64,000 nucleotides of DNA from Saccharicrinis sp. (GCA_024635555.1 JAGXIO010000073.1:53400-117399); one strand, 5' to 3'; shown: positions 10,193-20,552, counted from the first letter of the stretch. The notes: generated by a model not told the origin, from the letters alone. Numbers and translations are program-made.

Positions 10193-11137
10193 CTATTTGG
10201 TGTTTTTTGACAGGAGAAAATTAATATTTCGTCTTAATCCTGAAAATTTAGCTCTCTTAACTGCTGATTTTCTGAATATATCAATAAACTGTTCATTGTT
10301 CAAATTGTGCCACTCATCTTTGGTGAGTTGCATTATTTTGGTGACGGCCGTAAGATTTTGGTTGTTATGTGGTCGTGATTTCCATGTCCACGGGCATACT
10401 TCCTGACAGATATCGCAACCAAAAACACGGTTTTCCATCTTGCCCTGAAAATTTTCAGGAATTGAATCTTTGTTTTCGATGGTGAGATAAGAAATACAAT
10501 TACGGGCGTCAAGTATTCGCGAAGGTAGTATTGCTTGGGTAGGGCAGGCGTCAATGCAACGAGTACAACCACCACAGGCATCTTTAATAGGTTCGCTAGG
10601 GGGTAGGTCGAGGTTAATGATGAGTTCGGAGATGAAAACGTAGCTGCCCAACTTTTTATGGATGAGGTGGGTGTTTTTGCCAATCCAACCTAGTCCGGCT
10701 TTTGCTGCCAGACTGCGCTCCAGTACCGGGGCAGAATCTACAAAGTAGCGCCCTTCAAGTGAGGGGTAAATCTCATCCTTAATATATTGGAATAAAATTT
10801 CAAGTTGATCTTTGATAACAAAGTGATAATCAGTCCCATAAGCATAACGGGCAATAATGGGAGCCTCGGGATCGGCCTGTTTTACTTTTGGGGTGTAATT
10901 GGAGAGCAACACAATAACTGATTTGGCACCTTCGACCAATTTGGACGGATCAACCCTTTTTTCGAAATGGTTGGCCATGTAGTGCATGTTGCCATGCATT
11001 TGGTTTTCCAGCCAATCTTTCAGTATCCCCTTTTCAGGAACCAGCTCTTCGGCCTTGGCAAAGCCGCAAGCGTCAAAGCCCAGTTCAAGTGCTTTTTGCT
11101 TTATCAGTTCGCTGTATGCCGTTTTTAGCAGTTCCAT
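10193..11137 (-). CDS. queG: Epoxyqueuosine reductase
   Basis: 314 aa; LGFDACGFAKAEEL, GWIGKNTHLIHKKLGSYVFISELI, CGGCTRCIDACPTQAI, CDICQEVCPW. Confidence 0.95.
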   Translation of the reverse strand: MELLKTAYSELIKQKALELGFDACGFAKAEELVPEKGILKDWLENQMHGNMHYMANHFEKRVDPSKLVEGAKSVIVLLSNYTPKVKQADPEAPIIARYAYGTDYHFVIKDQLEILFQYIKDEIYPSLEGRYFVDSAPVLERSLAAKAGLGWIGKNTHLIHKKLGSYVFISELIINLDLPPSEPIKDACGGCTRCIDACPTQAILPSRILDARNCISYLTIENKDSIPENFQGKMENRVFGCDICQEVCPWTWKSRPHNNQNLTAVTKIMQLTKDEWHNLNNEQFIDIFRKSAVKRAKFSGLRRNINFLLSKNTK

Positions 11138-11206
11138 TTTCGATATTTGAGTTTTATTTTCGATATTTCACGCAAAGAGCGCAAAGTTTATCGCAAAGAG
11201 CGCAAA
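11136..11206. repeat. Short direct repeats: ATTTTCGATATTT x2 (20-bp period) and CGCAAAGAGCGCAAA x2
   Basis: ATTTTCGATATTT at 11136 and 11156; CGCAAAGAGCGCAAA at 11171 and 11192. Confidence 0.8.
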
Positions 11207-11260
11207 TATATGGGTTAATGGCATTTTCTACGGTTTTAATAATCGTTAGATTATGCGAAT

Positions 11261-11578
11261 CTAAAGCAAGCCAAGTTCCAACATGGCTTCTTCCGAAAGC
11301 ATGTCTTTTGTCCAAGGTGGATCAAAAGTGAGGTTAACATCTACATGGGTTATTCCTTCCACATCGCTCACTTTTTCAAAAACCTCCTCGGGCATAGATT
11401 CGGCAACAGGACAGTTGGGTGAAGTGAGTGTCATCACTACAACGGCTTTCCCTTCCTTGCTAACGTTTACTTCGTAAATAAGCCCCAAATCGTATATATT
11501 CACCGGTATTTCAGGATCGTAAATGGTTTTTAGGGTGTTAACTATTTCTTCTTCTTTTGATAAAAATTCGTTGTTCAT
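11261..11578 (-). CDS. DUF59/MIP18-family Fe-S assembly protein (SufT-like)
   Basis: 105 aa; LKTIYDPEIPVNIYDLGLIYEV...LTSPNCPVAESMPEEV; next to SUF genes. Confidence 0.9.
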   Translation of the reverse strand: MNNEFLSKEEEIVNTLKTIYDPEIPVNIYDLGLIYEVNVSKEGKAVVVMTLTSPNCPVAESMPEEVFEKVSDVEGITHVDVNLTFDPPWTKDMLSEEAMLELGLL

Positions 11579-11724
11579 TTTTTTAGATTTTTAGAGATTA
11601 GATTTTAAGATAGAAGATTTTTGCTAATCAACTAGCTAGGACAATGGACTTTGATAATCTGTTAACTATTGATTGGCACATTAGGTCTAACTATCTCTTA
11701 TCTTTTATCTAATCGTCTTAACGT

Positions 11725-12147
11725 TTAAACCTGCAGTGCTTTAAATGCGATGGCAAAAAGACGCATTTGTTTAATCATAGCTACCAAGCCATTGGAACGT
11801 GTGGGCGAAAGATGTTCTTTCAGTCCAATTTGGTCGATAAACGATAAATCGCTGTCGATGATGTCTTGTGGACTTTGACCGGATAGCGCACGTATCATTA
11901 GGGCTACAATTCCTTTTACAATGATGGCATCGCTATCGCCCATGTAATAAACTTTGCCATCTTTTATCCAAGCGTGCAACCACACTTTCGACTGGCATCC
12001 GTCCAATACATTTTGTTCTACCCTGTATTGGTTGTCGAATGGCTCTAGGTCGTTACCCAGTTCAATTAGATAGGCGTATTTGTCCATCCATTCGTCAAAG
12101 CTCCTGAATTCTTCTACTATTTCGTTTTGAATTTCTTTAATTGTCAT
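11725..12147 (-). CDS. sufE: SufE family cysteine desulfuration protein
   Basis: 140 aa; YLIELGNDLEPF...VLDGCQSKVWLHAWIKDGKVYYMGDSDAIIVKGI. Confidence 0.93.
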   Translation of the reverse strand: MTIKEIQNEIVEEFRSFDEWMDKYAYLIELGNDLEPFDNQYRVEQNVLDGCQSKVWLHAWIKDGKVYYMGDSDAIIVKGIVALMIRALSGQSPQDIIDSDLSFIDQIGLKEHLSPTRSNGLVAMIKQMRLFAIAFKALQV

Positions 12148-12239
12148 TTTTGATATCTTCTATATTGTCAATTTTTTTTGAATGATTGCTAGGCAGATAG
12201 TTTATTTTGTCAGTATCACTTTTCGGTTTGATAATGGGT

Positions 12240-13460
12240 TTACCCAAACAACTGAGCTACTTTATTTATCCCCTGCACCAAACGGTCAATTTCGTCTTTG
12301 GTATTGTAAACTGCAAACGAAGCTCTTACCGTACCCGGTATGCTAAAAAAATCCATGATGGGTTGGGCACAATGGTGTCCCGTCCTAACGGCCAGCCCCA
12401 TTTTATCCAGCATGGTACCCATATCGAACGGATGAATGTTGCCAACTAAAAACGAGATTACGCTGGCCTTTTTATCTGCTGTGCCAATGATTCTCAAGCC
12501 TGGTATTTTCAAAAATTCCTCGGTGGCATAGTTGAGTAACTCATCTTCGTAGCTTTGTATGTTTTCTATACCTAACTCACTTACAAAGTTTATCGCTTCG
12601 CCCAGGCCTATGCATCCGGCAATATTGGGTGTGCCCGCTTCAAATTTAAAGGGGAGCTCGTTGTAAGTTGTTTCTTCAAAGGTAACGGTTTTTATCATCT
12701 CGCCACCGCCCTGCCAAGGTTCCATCTCATTCAGTAATTGTTCCTTTCCGTAAAGCACACCCGTACCTGTTGGTCCATATAGTTTATGTCCCGAAAAAAC
12801 CATAAAATCCAAATCCAAGGCTTGAACGTCAACTTTAATATGCTGAACTGCCTGTGCAGCATCTACCATGATAAGCGAACCGTTGGCATGTGTTTTTTGT
12901 GTTAACTCGGCTATAGGATTGATGGTGCCCAATGCATTGGATACATAGCTTACAGCCACCAGTTTTGTTTTTGGGGAAAGCAGTTTCTCGAACTCATCTA
13001 AAATCAGCTCTCCTTTTTCATTGATGGGTATCACTTTTAAAATCGCTTTACGCCGTTTGCACATCATTTGCCAAGGAACAATGTTAGAATGATGTTCCAT
13101 AGCCGAAATAATAATTTCGTCGCCTGGTTTTATATAACTTTCACCAAATGAGTTAGCTAACAAATTGATGGCACCGGTGGCACCGGAAGTAAATATAATT
13201 TCGTGTGAGTAGGCGGCATTAATAAATAGCTGCACTTTGTTGCGTGCCTCTTCGTATGCTATGGTGGCCTGATTGCTTAAATAGTGTACCCCACGATGTA
13301 TGTTGCTGTTGAGCTTTTTGTACACCTCATCAACCTTGTTAATCACCCGGCGGGGTTTGTGCGTGGTGGCAGCATTATCGAAATAAGCCAAGGGCTTACC
13401 GTAAATAACGCTCTCCAGTATGGGGAACTGCTCTCGTGTGTTGGGTATGTTTAATGGCAT
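12240..13460 (-). CDS. sufS: Cysteine desulfurase SufS (start taken at the internal Met, 13460)
   Basis: YFDNAATTHKP, GDEIIISAMEHHSN, FSGHKLYGPTGTGVLYGK, RTGHHCAQP. The extra N-terminal residues of the ORF-track start look non-coding. Confidence 0.95.
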   Translation of the reverse strand: MPLNIPNTREQFPILESVIYGKPLAYFDNAATTHKPRRVINKVDEVYKKLNSNIHRGVHYLSNQATIAYEEARNKVQLFINAAYSHEIIFTSGATGAINLLANSFGESYIKPGDEIIISAMEHHSNIVPWQMMCKRRKAILKVIPINEKGELILDEFEKLLSPKTKLVAVSYVSNALGTINPIAELTQKTHANGSLIMVDAAQAVQHIKVDVQALDLDFMVFSGHKLYGPTGTGVLYGKEQLLNEMEPWQGGGEMIKTVTFEETTYNELPFKFEAGTPNIAGCIGLGEAINFVSELGIENIQSYEDELLNYATEEFLKIPGLRIIGTADKKASVISFLVGNIHPFDMGTMLDKMGLAVRTGHHCAQPIMDFFSIPGTVRASFAVYNTKDEIDRLVQGINKVAQLFG

Positions 13461-13513
13461 TTGTTTATTTTTAGACAAAATATAAAAGATAAGAGATATG
13501 GAATGAAATGACA

Positions 13514-13544
13514 TCCCGCCACCTTATATTTATTTTTGGCGGGA
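13514..13544. other. Hairpin TCCCGCCA-N15-TGGCGGGA in the sufD-sufS intergenic region
   Basis: Perfect 8-bp arms at 13514-13521 and 13537-13544. Confidence 0.6.
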
Positions 13545-13643
13545 AGAGACAAAAGACTTCCCCGCTTAGCTGATTTTAATCACTTTCTTGAGCTTACGCT
13601 TCGCAACCTCTAAAACTTTATGCGTACACGTGTCTATTTTCGT

Positions 13644-15038
13644 TTACCTGCACGAAAATCCTGTTTCGGCATCATTATCGCATAAAACACAGGAGTTGCA
13701 TTTGTTTAATTCTCCTCTGAACACTGCTTCTACCAAATTTCTTATTTGTTCGCGAACGGCTTCTACCCTAATTTTTTCCACGGCTTCGTATGCAAAGGCA
13801 TACATTAGCAATATGCGAGCCTCTTCAACACCAATACCTCTTGAACGAAGATAAAACATGGCTTTTTTATCCAGCTGACCCACTGTGGCTCCATGTGAGC
13901 ATTTTACGTCATCGGCATAAATCTCGAGCATGGGTTTGGTGTACATCTTGGCCATATCGGTGAGCAACAGATTGTCGTTGCGTTGAAAGGCATTTGTTTT
14001 TTGTGCATCGGCACGTACCAAAATTTTGCCAGCAAATGCAGCGGTGGAAGCATCATCGAGCACGCCTTTGAAAAGCTCTTCGCTATAACAGTTGGGCTTG
14101 GCATGGTCGATAAACGAGAAGTTATCTACATGTTGGTTTTTATCGGTTATAAACAAGCCATACACATGGGCTTCGCAATGCTCATCGTCCATGTGCACAT
14201 GGATGTTGTTACGGGTAACACCGGTGTGCAAGGTTAAATTGTGCGTTAAAACACTCGTATGCTCCTTTTGCTTAATAAAAACAGACGATACATTGGTCGT
14301 GAGGTTGTGCTGATTTTGTATGTTGTATATGTCGAAAACCGCATTCTTATCCACAAAAACTTCAGTAACTGCCGAAAGCAAATATTTGTAATCGGCAGCG
14401 GTATGTTCGCACATCAAAATTTTTGCCTGGGCATTTTCTTCTAAAATTACCAAGTTGCGCGGGAAAGCCATCAGATCGCCTTCGGAATGCATGATATTTA
14501 CAATTTGGATAGGTTTTTCAACCACGATGCCTTTAGGGATATAAATAAAAAATCCGTCTTGGGCAAAGGCCGTATTAAGTGCTACCAAACTGTCCTCGTC
14601 GTTTTTAGCGTATTGGTTGTAATGTGCTTCAAAAATTTCGGGGTGCGATGTTGAATATTCGGCTAAGCTACCTATTAAAACGCCTTCGGGCAGCAAATTA
14701 GGCAACTGATTTTGGCGGTAATACCAACCATTAATCAGATAAACAGTTGTAGCGTCCAAATCGTGTATATCGCACCTAAAAATTTGGGATAAATCCTGCT
14801 GAAATACCTTGTGCTCAAAATCGTAGCCGTAATTCTCCTCGAACAAGGGAAGCATATTGGTATATTTATAGCTCTCCAATTTTTTCGTTGGAATCCCTTG
14901 TTCCTCAAATAGGCGAATGGATTTATTACGGTGTGAGGCAATAGTTTGTGAAACCTGTTTGTCCAACACTTCCCGCTTCTCCGAAAAAAGAGATGTATAT
15001 CTTTGTTCTGTTTTTATATCTGTATCCACCATGCTCAT
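13644..15038 (-). CDS. sufD: Fe-S cluster assembly protein SufD
   Basis: 464 aa; EIYADDVKCSHGATVGQLDKKAMFYLRSRGI motif. Confidence 0.95.
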   Translation of the reverse strand: MSMVDTDIKTEQRYTSLFSEKREVLDKQVSQTIASHRNKSIRLFEEQGIPTKKLESYKYTNMLPLFEENYGYDFEHKVFQQDLSQIFRCDIHDLDATTVYLINGWYYRQNQLPNLLPEGVLIGSLAEYSTSHPEIFEAHYNQYAKNDEDSLVALNTAFAQDGFFIYIPKGIVVEKPIQIVNIMHSEGDLMAFPRNLVILEENAQAKILMCEHTAADYKYLLSAVTEVFVDKNAVFDIYNIQNQHNLTTNVSSVFIKQKEHTSVLTHNLTLHTGVTRNNIHVHMDDEHCEAHVYGLFITDKNQHVDNFSFIDHAKPNCYSEELFKGVLDDASTAAFAGKILVRADAQKTNAFQRNDNLLLTDMAKMYTKPMLEIYADDVKCSHGATVGQLDKKAMFYLRSRGIGVEEARILLMYAFAYEAVEKIRVEAVREQIRNLVEAVFRGELNKCNSCVLCDNDAETGFSCR

Positions 15039-15120
15039 TGTAAAACTTTTTTGTGATGTTCAAGAAATGTATGGTCACTCAAAACTGATGTGTTTATTGA
15101 GAACCATTGTTTCTGTGGAT

Positions 15121-15873
15121 TTAATCTTCAAATTCTTTTTTAATCCAATCGTAGCCTTTTTCTTCCAATTCTAGTGCTAGCTCTTTTCCGGCTGATTTAA
15201 CGATGCGGCCGTTGTGCAGTACGTGAACAAAATCGGGAATTATATAATCCAATAATCGCTGATAGTGCGTAATGATGATGGTTGCAGTATCCTTCGATTT
15301 TAATTTGTTTACCCCATTTGCTACTATGCGCAATGCGTCTATGTCTAGGCCAGAGTCTGTTTCGTCCAAAATGGCTACTCTTGGTTCTAACATGGCCATC
15401 TGAAAAATTTCGTTCTTCTTTTTTTCTCCACCCGAAAAGCCTTCGTTTACCGAACGATTGGTCAAGTTGGAATCAATCTCAACCAAGTTCTTTTTTTCGC
15501 GCATCAACTTCAAAAATTCACCGGCTGTGTAAGGCTTTAGGTTGTTGTATTTGCGGTGCTCGTTTAAGGCAGTGCGCATAAAGTTAACCATGCTTACTCC
15601 GGGTATTTCAACTGGATACTGAAAGCTGTAGAATAAACCCTCGCGGGCTCTGTCCTCGGCAGGCATGGCCAACAGGTCTTTGCCATAAAAACTGGCCGAC
15701 CCTTCCGACACCTCAAAAACATCGCTTCCCGCAAGTACCGACGACAAGGTGCTTTTTCCCGATCCGTTTGGTCCCATAATAGCATGTATCTCGCCCGGTT
15801 TAACTGTCAAGTTTATTCCTCTTAATATTTCTTTATCGTCTATTTTGGCGTGTAAGTTTTTTATTTCCAGCAT
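15121..15873 (-). CDS. sufC: Fe-S cluster assembly ATPase SufC
   Basis: 250 aa ABC ATPase; GPNGSGKSTL, FSGGEKKKNEI, AILDETDSGLDIDAL. Confidence 0.97.
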   Translation of the reverse strand: MLEIKNLHAKIDDKEILRGINLTVKPGEIHAIMGPNGSGKSTLSSVLAGSDVFEVSEGSASFYGKDLLAMPAEDRAREGLFYSFQYPVEIPGVSMVNFMRTALNEHRKYNNLKPYTAGEFLKLMREKKNLVEIDSNLTNRSVNEGFSGGEKKKNEIFQMAMLEPRVAILDETDSGLDIDALRIVANGVNKLKSKDTATIIITHYQRLLDYIIPDFVHVLHNGRIVKSAGKELALELEEKGYDWIKKEFED

Positions 15874-16033
15874 GTTGTTGTTAAATTAGAATCAAGATGT
15901 TAGTATCAAGTATCAAGATGATTACTGTTAGCTATTATTTGATTGTTTTATAATTAAATAAATTAAAGTTTTTGTGGAGTTAAAAATGTAGTTCTCCTAT
16001 TATAATTAAGCTTAGCCTCTTTGGGAAAGTGCA

Positions 16034-17491
16034 TTACCCAACACTTCCCTCTAAACTTATCTGTAATAATTTTTGTGCTTCAACTGCAAATTCCATGGGC
16101 AACTGGTTCAGAACTTCCTTAACGTACCCGTTTACTATTAATCCAACGGCCTGTTCGGTAGAAAGCCCTCTGGTATTGCAATAAAATATTTGGTCTTCGC
16201 CAATTTTCGAGGTAGTTGCCTCATGTTCCACTACTGCAGTACTATTGTTTATTTCGAGATATGGGAAAGTGTGTGCTCCACATTTGTCGCCCATTAACAA
16301 GGAATCGCATTGCGAGTAGTTACGTGCGTTTTCAGCTCTTTTGTTTATCCGCACCAAACCGCGATAGCTGTTCTGACTTTTTCCGGCAGATACCCCTTTT
16401 GAAACGATTAAACTACGTGTGTTTTTTCCAATATGTATCATCTTGGTACCGGTATCGGCCTGTTGATGGTTATTGGTAACCGCCACGGAATAAAATTTAC
16501 CCTCAGAGTGGTCGCCCATCAAAATACAGCTAGGATATTTCCAAGTGATGGCTGATCCTGTTTCTACCTGAGTCCACATCACCTTTGAATAATCACCTTT
16601 GCATAAAGCTCTCTTGGTAACAAAGTTATAAACACCCCCTTTGCCGTTTTTATCGCCGGGATACCAATTTTGTACGGTTGAATATTTTACTTCGGCACGT
16701 TGCATGGCCACTATTTCTACAATGGCTGCATGGAGTTGGTTCTCGTCGCGTTGGGGGGCGGTGCATCCTTCAAGGTAGCTTACGTAACTGTCCTCCTCGG
16801 CCACAATAAGGGTTCGTTCAAACTGTCCGGTATTCATGGCATTTATCCTGAAATACGTAGAGAGTTCAATGGGGCAACGTACGCCTTTAGGAATGTAGGC
16901 AAAGGATCCATCGCTAAATACAGCATTGTTAAGTGCAGCAAAAAAATTATCGGTGTAGGGAACAACCGAACCCATATATTTTTTTACCAAGTCGGGATGC
17001 TCCTGTACGGCCTCACTAAAACTGCAGAATATAATCCCTTTTTCGGCCAGTGTTTCCTTAAAAGTAGTGGCAACCGATACGCTATCCATAACCACATCCA
17101 CGGCAACACTAGCAACACCAGCAAGAGCCTTTTGCTCATTTAAAGGAATACCTAATTTTTCGAAGGTTGCCCTCAGTTCAGGATCCACATCATCCATGCT
17201 GTCCAATTTAGGTCTTTGCTTTGGAGCAGCGTAGTATATAATATCCTGAAAATCTATTTCGGCAATTTTAAGCTTGGCCCAATTGGGTTGCTCCATGGTT
17301 TTCCAATGTGCAAAAGCTGCTAGTCTGTATTCTAACATCCATTCGGGCTCATTTTTTTTGGCCGATATAATCCGCACCACATCTTCACTTATACCTTTGG
17401 GTATGGTATCGGTTTCAATATCGGTTGAGAAACCGTATTTATATTCGTTAGCGGTTACTTCTTCTAATATCTGATCTTTATCTTGTGTCAT
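16034..17491 (-). CDS. sufB: Fe-S cluster assembly protein SufB
   Basis: 485 aa; [55 protein letters not shown]. Confidence 0.97.
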   Translation of the reverse strand: MTQDKDQILEEVTANEYKYGFSTDIETDTIPKGISEDVVRIISAKKNEPEWMLEYRLAAFAHWKTMEQPNWAKLKIAEIDFQDIIYYAAPKQRPKLDSMDDVDPELRATFEKLGIPLNEQKALAGVASVAVDVVMDSVSVATTFKETLAEKGIIFCSFSEAVQEHPDLVKKYMGSVVPYTDNFFAALNNAVFSDGSFAYIPKGVRCPIELSTYFRINAMNTGQFERTLIVAEEDSYVSYLEGCTAPQRDENQLHAAIVEIVAMQRAEVKYSTVQNWYPGDKNGKGGVYNFVTKRALCKGDYSKVMWTQVETGSAITWKYPSCILMGDHSEGKFYSVAVTNNHQQADTGTKMIHIGKNTRSLIVSKGVSAGKSQNSYRGLVRINKRAENARNYSQCDSLLMGDKCGAHTFPYLEINNSTAVVEHEATTSKIGEDQIFYCNTRGLSTEQAVGLIVNGYVKEVLNQLPMEFAVEAQKLLQISLEGSVG

Positions 17492-17589
17492 AATTGGCGC
17501 TATCTATTTACCCCCTAACAAGTGGTAATCATTAAGGTTCATTGTTATTGTTAACGATAAAAAATAAACTTAACAAGCTATTGAGCGTA

Positions 17590-17597
17590 CAAAAATA
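17590..17597 (-). promoter_or_regulatory. Candidate Bacteroidota -7 element (TATTTTTG) upstream of the SUF operon
   Basis: Minus strand TATTTTTG fits TAnnTTTG; about 100 nt before the sufB start. No clean -33 element assigned. Confidence 0.35.
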
Positions 17598-17814
17598 CTA
17601 AACTATTTAGATTAAATAAAATTAAGCTGTTCTAAATAACAACCTGTTCATACGCATTCATTATCAGCGGAGTAATTTAATTTTTAGTGCAATATAACAA
17701 ATAAGGGACTTAAATATCCTTTTATAGAGTCGCAACCCAAATAATTTATGAATCAAATAGTTTATCGCTCAAATCCGATATGGTTTTATATATTTATAGC
17801 CAAGAACAGTTTAT

Positions 17815-18399
17815 ATGTTATCGGTTTTTTCCAGAAATAACACAACCTCGGATGAGGAAATACTCAAGTTGTATAGAAATTCAACCCAGCTCGATGTGTT
17901 GGGTGATTTATACGGGCGTTACCTAGATTTAGTATTTGGGGTGTGCTTAAAATATTTAAAACATAGCGACCTGGCTCAGGATGCTGTCATTTATATTTTT
18001 GAGCATATTGCAAAGGTTTTAAAGCACAAAGAAGTGGATAATTTTAGGCCATGGTTATACGTGGTAGCCAAAAACCATTGTTTAATGGAGCTGCGAAAAA
18101 ATAAACACGCAACCTCCTCCATGGACGACGAGAGTTTTTATGAGGGGAAAATTATGGAATCGGAATATGATGTGCATCCCATTGACGTGGAGGAACAAGA
18201 GAGAAACGAGGAAGCATTAAAAGTTTGTATCGAAAAATTGAAAACGTTGCAAAAACAAAGTATTGAGTTTTTTTATTTTCAGGAGCTAAGCTATCAACAG
18301 ATTTCAGAGGAGATGAAAATAGAGGTTAAAAAAGTGAAAAGTTACATTCAGAATGCAAAACGTAATTTAAAATTGTGTTTGGAGAACAATGCAAAATAA
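17815..18399 (+). CDS. ECF-type RNA polymerase sigma-70 factor
   Basis: 194 aa; DAVIYIFEHIAKVL...FRPWLYVVAKNHCLMELRKNK...ELSYQQISEEMKIEVKKVKSYIQNAKRNLK. Confidence 0.9.
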   Translation: MLSVFSRNNTTSDEEILKLYRNSTQLDVLGDLYGRYLDLVFGVCLKYLKHSDLAQDAVIYIFEHIAKVLKHKEVDNFRPWLYVVAKNHCLMELRKNKHATSSMDDESFYEGKIMESEYDVHPIDVEEQERNEEALKVCIEKLKTLQKQSIEFFYFQELSYQQISEEMKIEVKKVKSYIQNAKRNLKLCLENNAK

Positions 18400-19753
18400 A
18401 GATTTCCATATAAAAGATATTTTAGACTATCTGGGCAATAAGATGTCGGAGAGGGATGCTTATGCTTTTGAACGCAGGATGGAAGCCGACCCTTTTTTGA
18501 TGGATGCGGTGGAAGGGTACCAAAATATGAGTCCTTCGAATATTGAGAAGGAACTTTTGAGTCTTCGTGCCCGGATAAAACAAAAAAAGAAAGCCCGGAT
18601 TGTACCTGTGTGGATGAGGGTTGCTGCAGCTGTATTCATATTGTTTGGCATAGGCACTTTATGGATGATTGACCAAAGAAAGCAAAAATCGGATTTGGTG
18701 AGCGATAGACTTGAGGTGCAAGATACAAAAGTACCGAAGGATGAACAGCCTGTTTTGTCAATGAAAAAAAATAGCGAAACGATAGGCAGAGCAAAAAGTA
18801 ATGATGAAATACAAGAAGTGAAAGAGCAAACGAATGTGCAGAATAATCTAGACAAGCAACCTGTTAAGCAGCCAACAACAAATAAAAGCTTTGCGCAAGC
18901 CAGAAGTATGAATCAAGAGCTTAGCGTAAATGATAAAAAACCCTTGCAACATACCGATTCCATGTTGCTTATGGAAGAAGAATCAGAGGATTTTTTAGCG
19001 AACGTTGATATTAGCACTGTTGAAAAAAATAAGATTGATCAACCAAGACCAATGATGATAAGAGGAACATCTTCATTACCGAGTGATACTTTGTTAGTGT
19101 TTTTCCGGGGTAGGGTGGTGGATGAAAGTGGGATGCCTTTGCCAGGCGTCAGTGTTACCCATTCGATTTTGGGAGGTTTAAGATCGGAGGCTTTGGCGGA
19201 TAATAGCACAATAAGCGATAGGGATGGTGATTTTGCTATAAAAGCTCCGCAAAATGGTGCAGTACTGCAACTAAGCTATATTGGTTTTAAGGACAAAATA
19301 GCTGTGGTAAAAAATGATAGTTTGGGTGAGGTGATGATGGAACCTGCCCAAATAGCTATGGATGAGTTGGTAGTGGTTGGTTATGGAACCCAAAGAAATA
19401 TACGAAATGCTAAGGAAGGCGCAGTTGCGAAAAAAGAAGTAACGAAGGTTCAATCAGTTGATAGCATCTTGCTTCCTGAACCTGAAGGAGGTATAAAAAA
19501 ACTGGTGAAAAGAATTGAACGAAGCATGAGATATCCTGACGTCCCTAAAGGGAAAAAAATAGAAATTATTGTTGAGCTGTTTGTTTCAACCAAAGGGGAG
19601 GTGCTTAAAGTCCAAGCAGAGCGTCAGATAGATGCGCTGTTTTTGTTACAGATAGAAAGTAAACTTAAAGCCGAAACATGGACTCCAGCCGCAATAAATG
19701 GTGTGCCAATTGAAAGTTCTCGAAAACTTACTTTTGAGTTTATAGGGGAATGA
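18389..19753 (+). CDS. Composite protein: anti-sigma-like N-term, TM helix, CarboxypepD_reg-like domain with RagA-type VVGYGTQ motif, TonB_C domain
   Basis: 454 aa; overlaps the sigma gene by 11 bp. Segments: DYLGNKMSERDAYAFERRMEADPFLMDAVEGYQ; WMRVAAAVFILFGIGTLWMI; FRGRVVDESGMPLPGVSVTH; MDELVVVGYGTQ; TonB_C-like YPDVPKGKKIEIIVELFVSTKGEVLKVQ...PAAINGVPIESSRKLTFEF. Confidence 0.8.
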   Translation: MQNKDFHIKDILDYLGNKMSERDAYAFERRMEADPFLMDAVEGYQNMSPSNIEKELLSLRARIKQKKKARIVPVWMRVAAAVFILFGIGTLWMIDQRKQKSDLVSDRLEVQDTKVPKDEQPVLSMKKNSETIGRAKSNDEIQEVKEQTNVQNNLDKQPVKQPTTNKSFAQARSMNQELSVNDKKPLQHTDSMLLMEEESEDFLANVDISTVEKNKIDQPRPMMIRGTSSLPSDTLLVFFRGRVVDESGMPLPGVSVTHSILGGLRSEALADNSTISDRDGDFAIKAPQNGAVLQLSYIGFKDKIAVVKNDSLGEVMMEPAQIAMDELVVVGYGTQRNIRNAKEGAVAKKEVTKVQSVDSILLPEPEGGIKKLVKRIERSMRYPDVPKGKKIEIIVELFVSTKGEVLKVQAERQIDALFLLQIESKLKAETWTPAAINGVPIESSRKLTFEFIGE

Positions 19754-19845
19754 TGGTTATTGTTTCAGAAAACACTTTTTGTAAAGCCAAAACTTATCGC
19801 TATTTTCGCAATACAATAGAGAACAATTGTATAACACTTATGACG

Positions 19846-20106
19846 ATGAATAAGCAAACGATAGTAAGAAAACAAACTGCTTTTCGCTTGAGAAAAGATC
19901 TTTTGGAAAAACTAAAAAAAGATGCAGCAAAAGAAAACAGAAGCGTAAATAATTACGTCGAAACATTACTTCTTGACGCTGTTTATAGGGAACCGAATGA
20001 GGATACCTTAGAAGCGATAAATGAAGTAATTGCCGCCAAATCTGGAGGGACATTGGATATTTCGAATTTTGATTCATTTATGAAATCTGTAAAGGAGATA
20101 GAATGA
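19846..20106 (+). CDS. Type II antitoxin-like (RHH/DNA-binding) protein; start 19840 or 19846
   Basis: KQTAFRLRKDLLEKLKKDAAKENRSVNNYVETLLLDAV (RHH-like); ATGA overlap with the toxin gene. Confidence 0.7.
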   Translation: MNKQTIVRKQTAFRLRKDLLEKLKKDAAKENRSVNNYVETLLLDAVYREPNEDTLEAINEVIAAKSGGTLDISNFDSFMKSVKEIE

Positions 20107-20378
20107 AAAAAATCCATTACAGTACAAAATCTAAAAAGGACTTAAAGAAATATCGGCATAATCCACAAAAAATGGAAGGCCTTTTTAAAGTCTTAAATAT
20201 GCTCGCCAGAGGAATTGAAATTCCTGAGTTTTATAAGCCACATAAGCTTGTAGGACAATATGCAGGGTGTCTGGAATGCCATATCGAGGGAGATTTTTTA
20301 CTCATATGGATTGATGAAAAGAACGACATCATTAAAATCATCAGACTTGGAAGCCATTCCGAACTGTTTAAAGGCTAA
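20103..20378 (+). CDS. YafQ/RelE-family type II toxin
   Basis: 91 aa; IHYSTKSKKDLKKYRHNP...YKPHKLVGQYAGCLECHIEGDFLLIWIDEKNDIIKIIRLGSHSELF. Confidence 0.88.
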   Translation: MKKIHYSTKSKKDLKKYRHNPQKMEGLFKVLNMLARGIEIPEFYKPHKLVGQYAGCLECHIEGDFLLIWIDEKNDIIKIIRLGSHSELFKG

Positions 20379-20552
20379 ACTAATCTTATCTTCTCGTTAC
20401 TGGTTTAAAATGTTTACCAACTTGGCTTCCTTTGTGATTTATTCATTGTAAAGTAATTGAGGAATAATTTAATTAACTTTGCAGAAAATATAGGATTAGT
20501 ATATAAAATTGGGTTTAGCTCAATTTATCACAATTAACAGTTCACTGAAAAA

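Noticed and set aside
16700-17143. 147-aa plus-strand ORF
   Set aside because: Antisense to sufB; no supporting signal.
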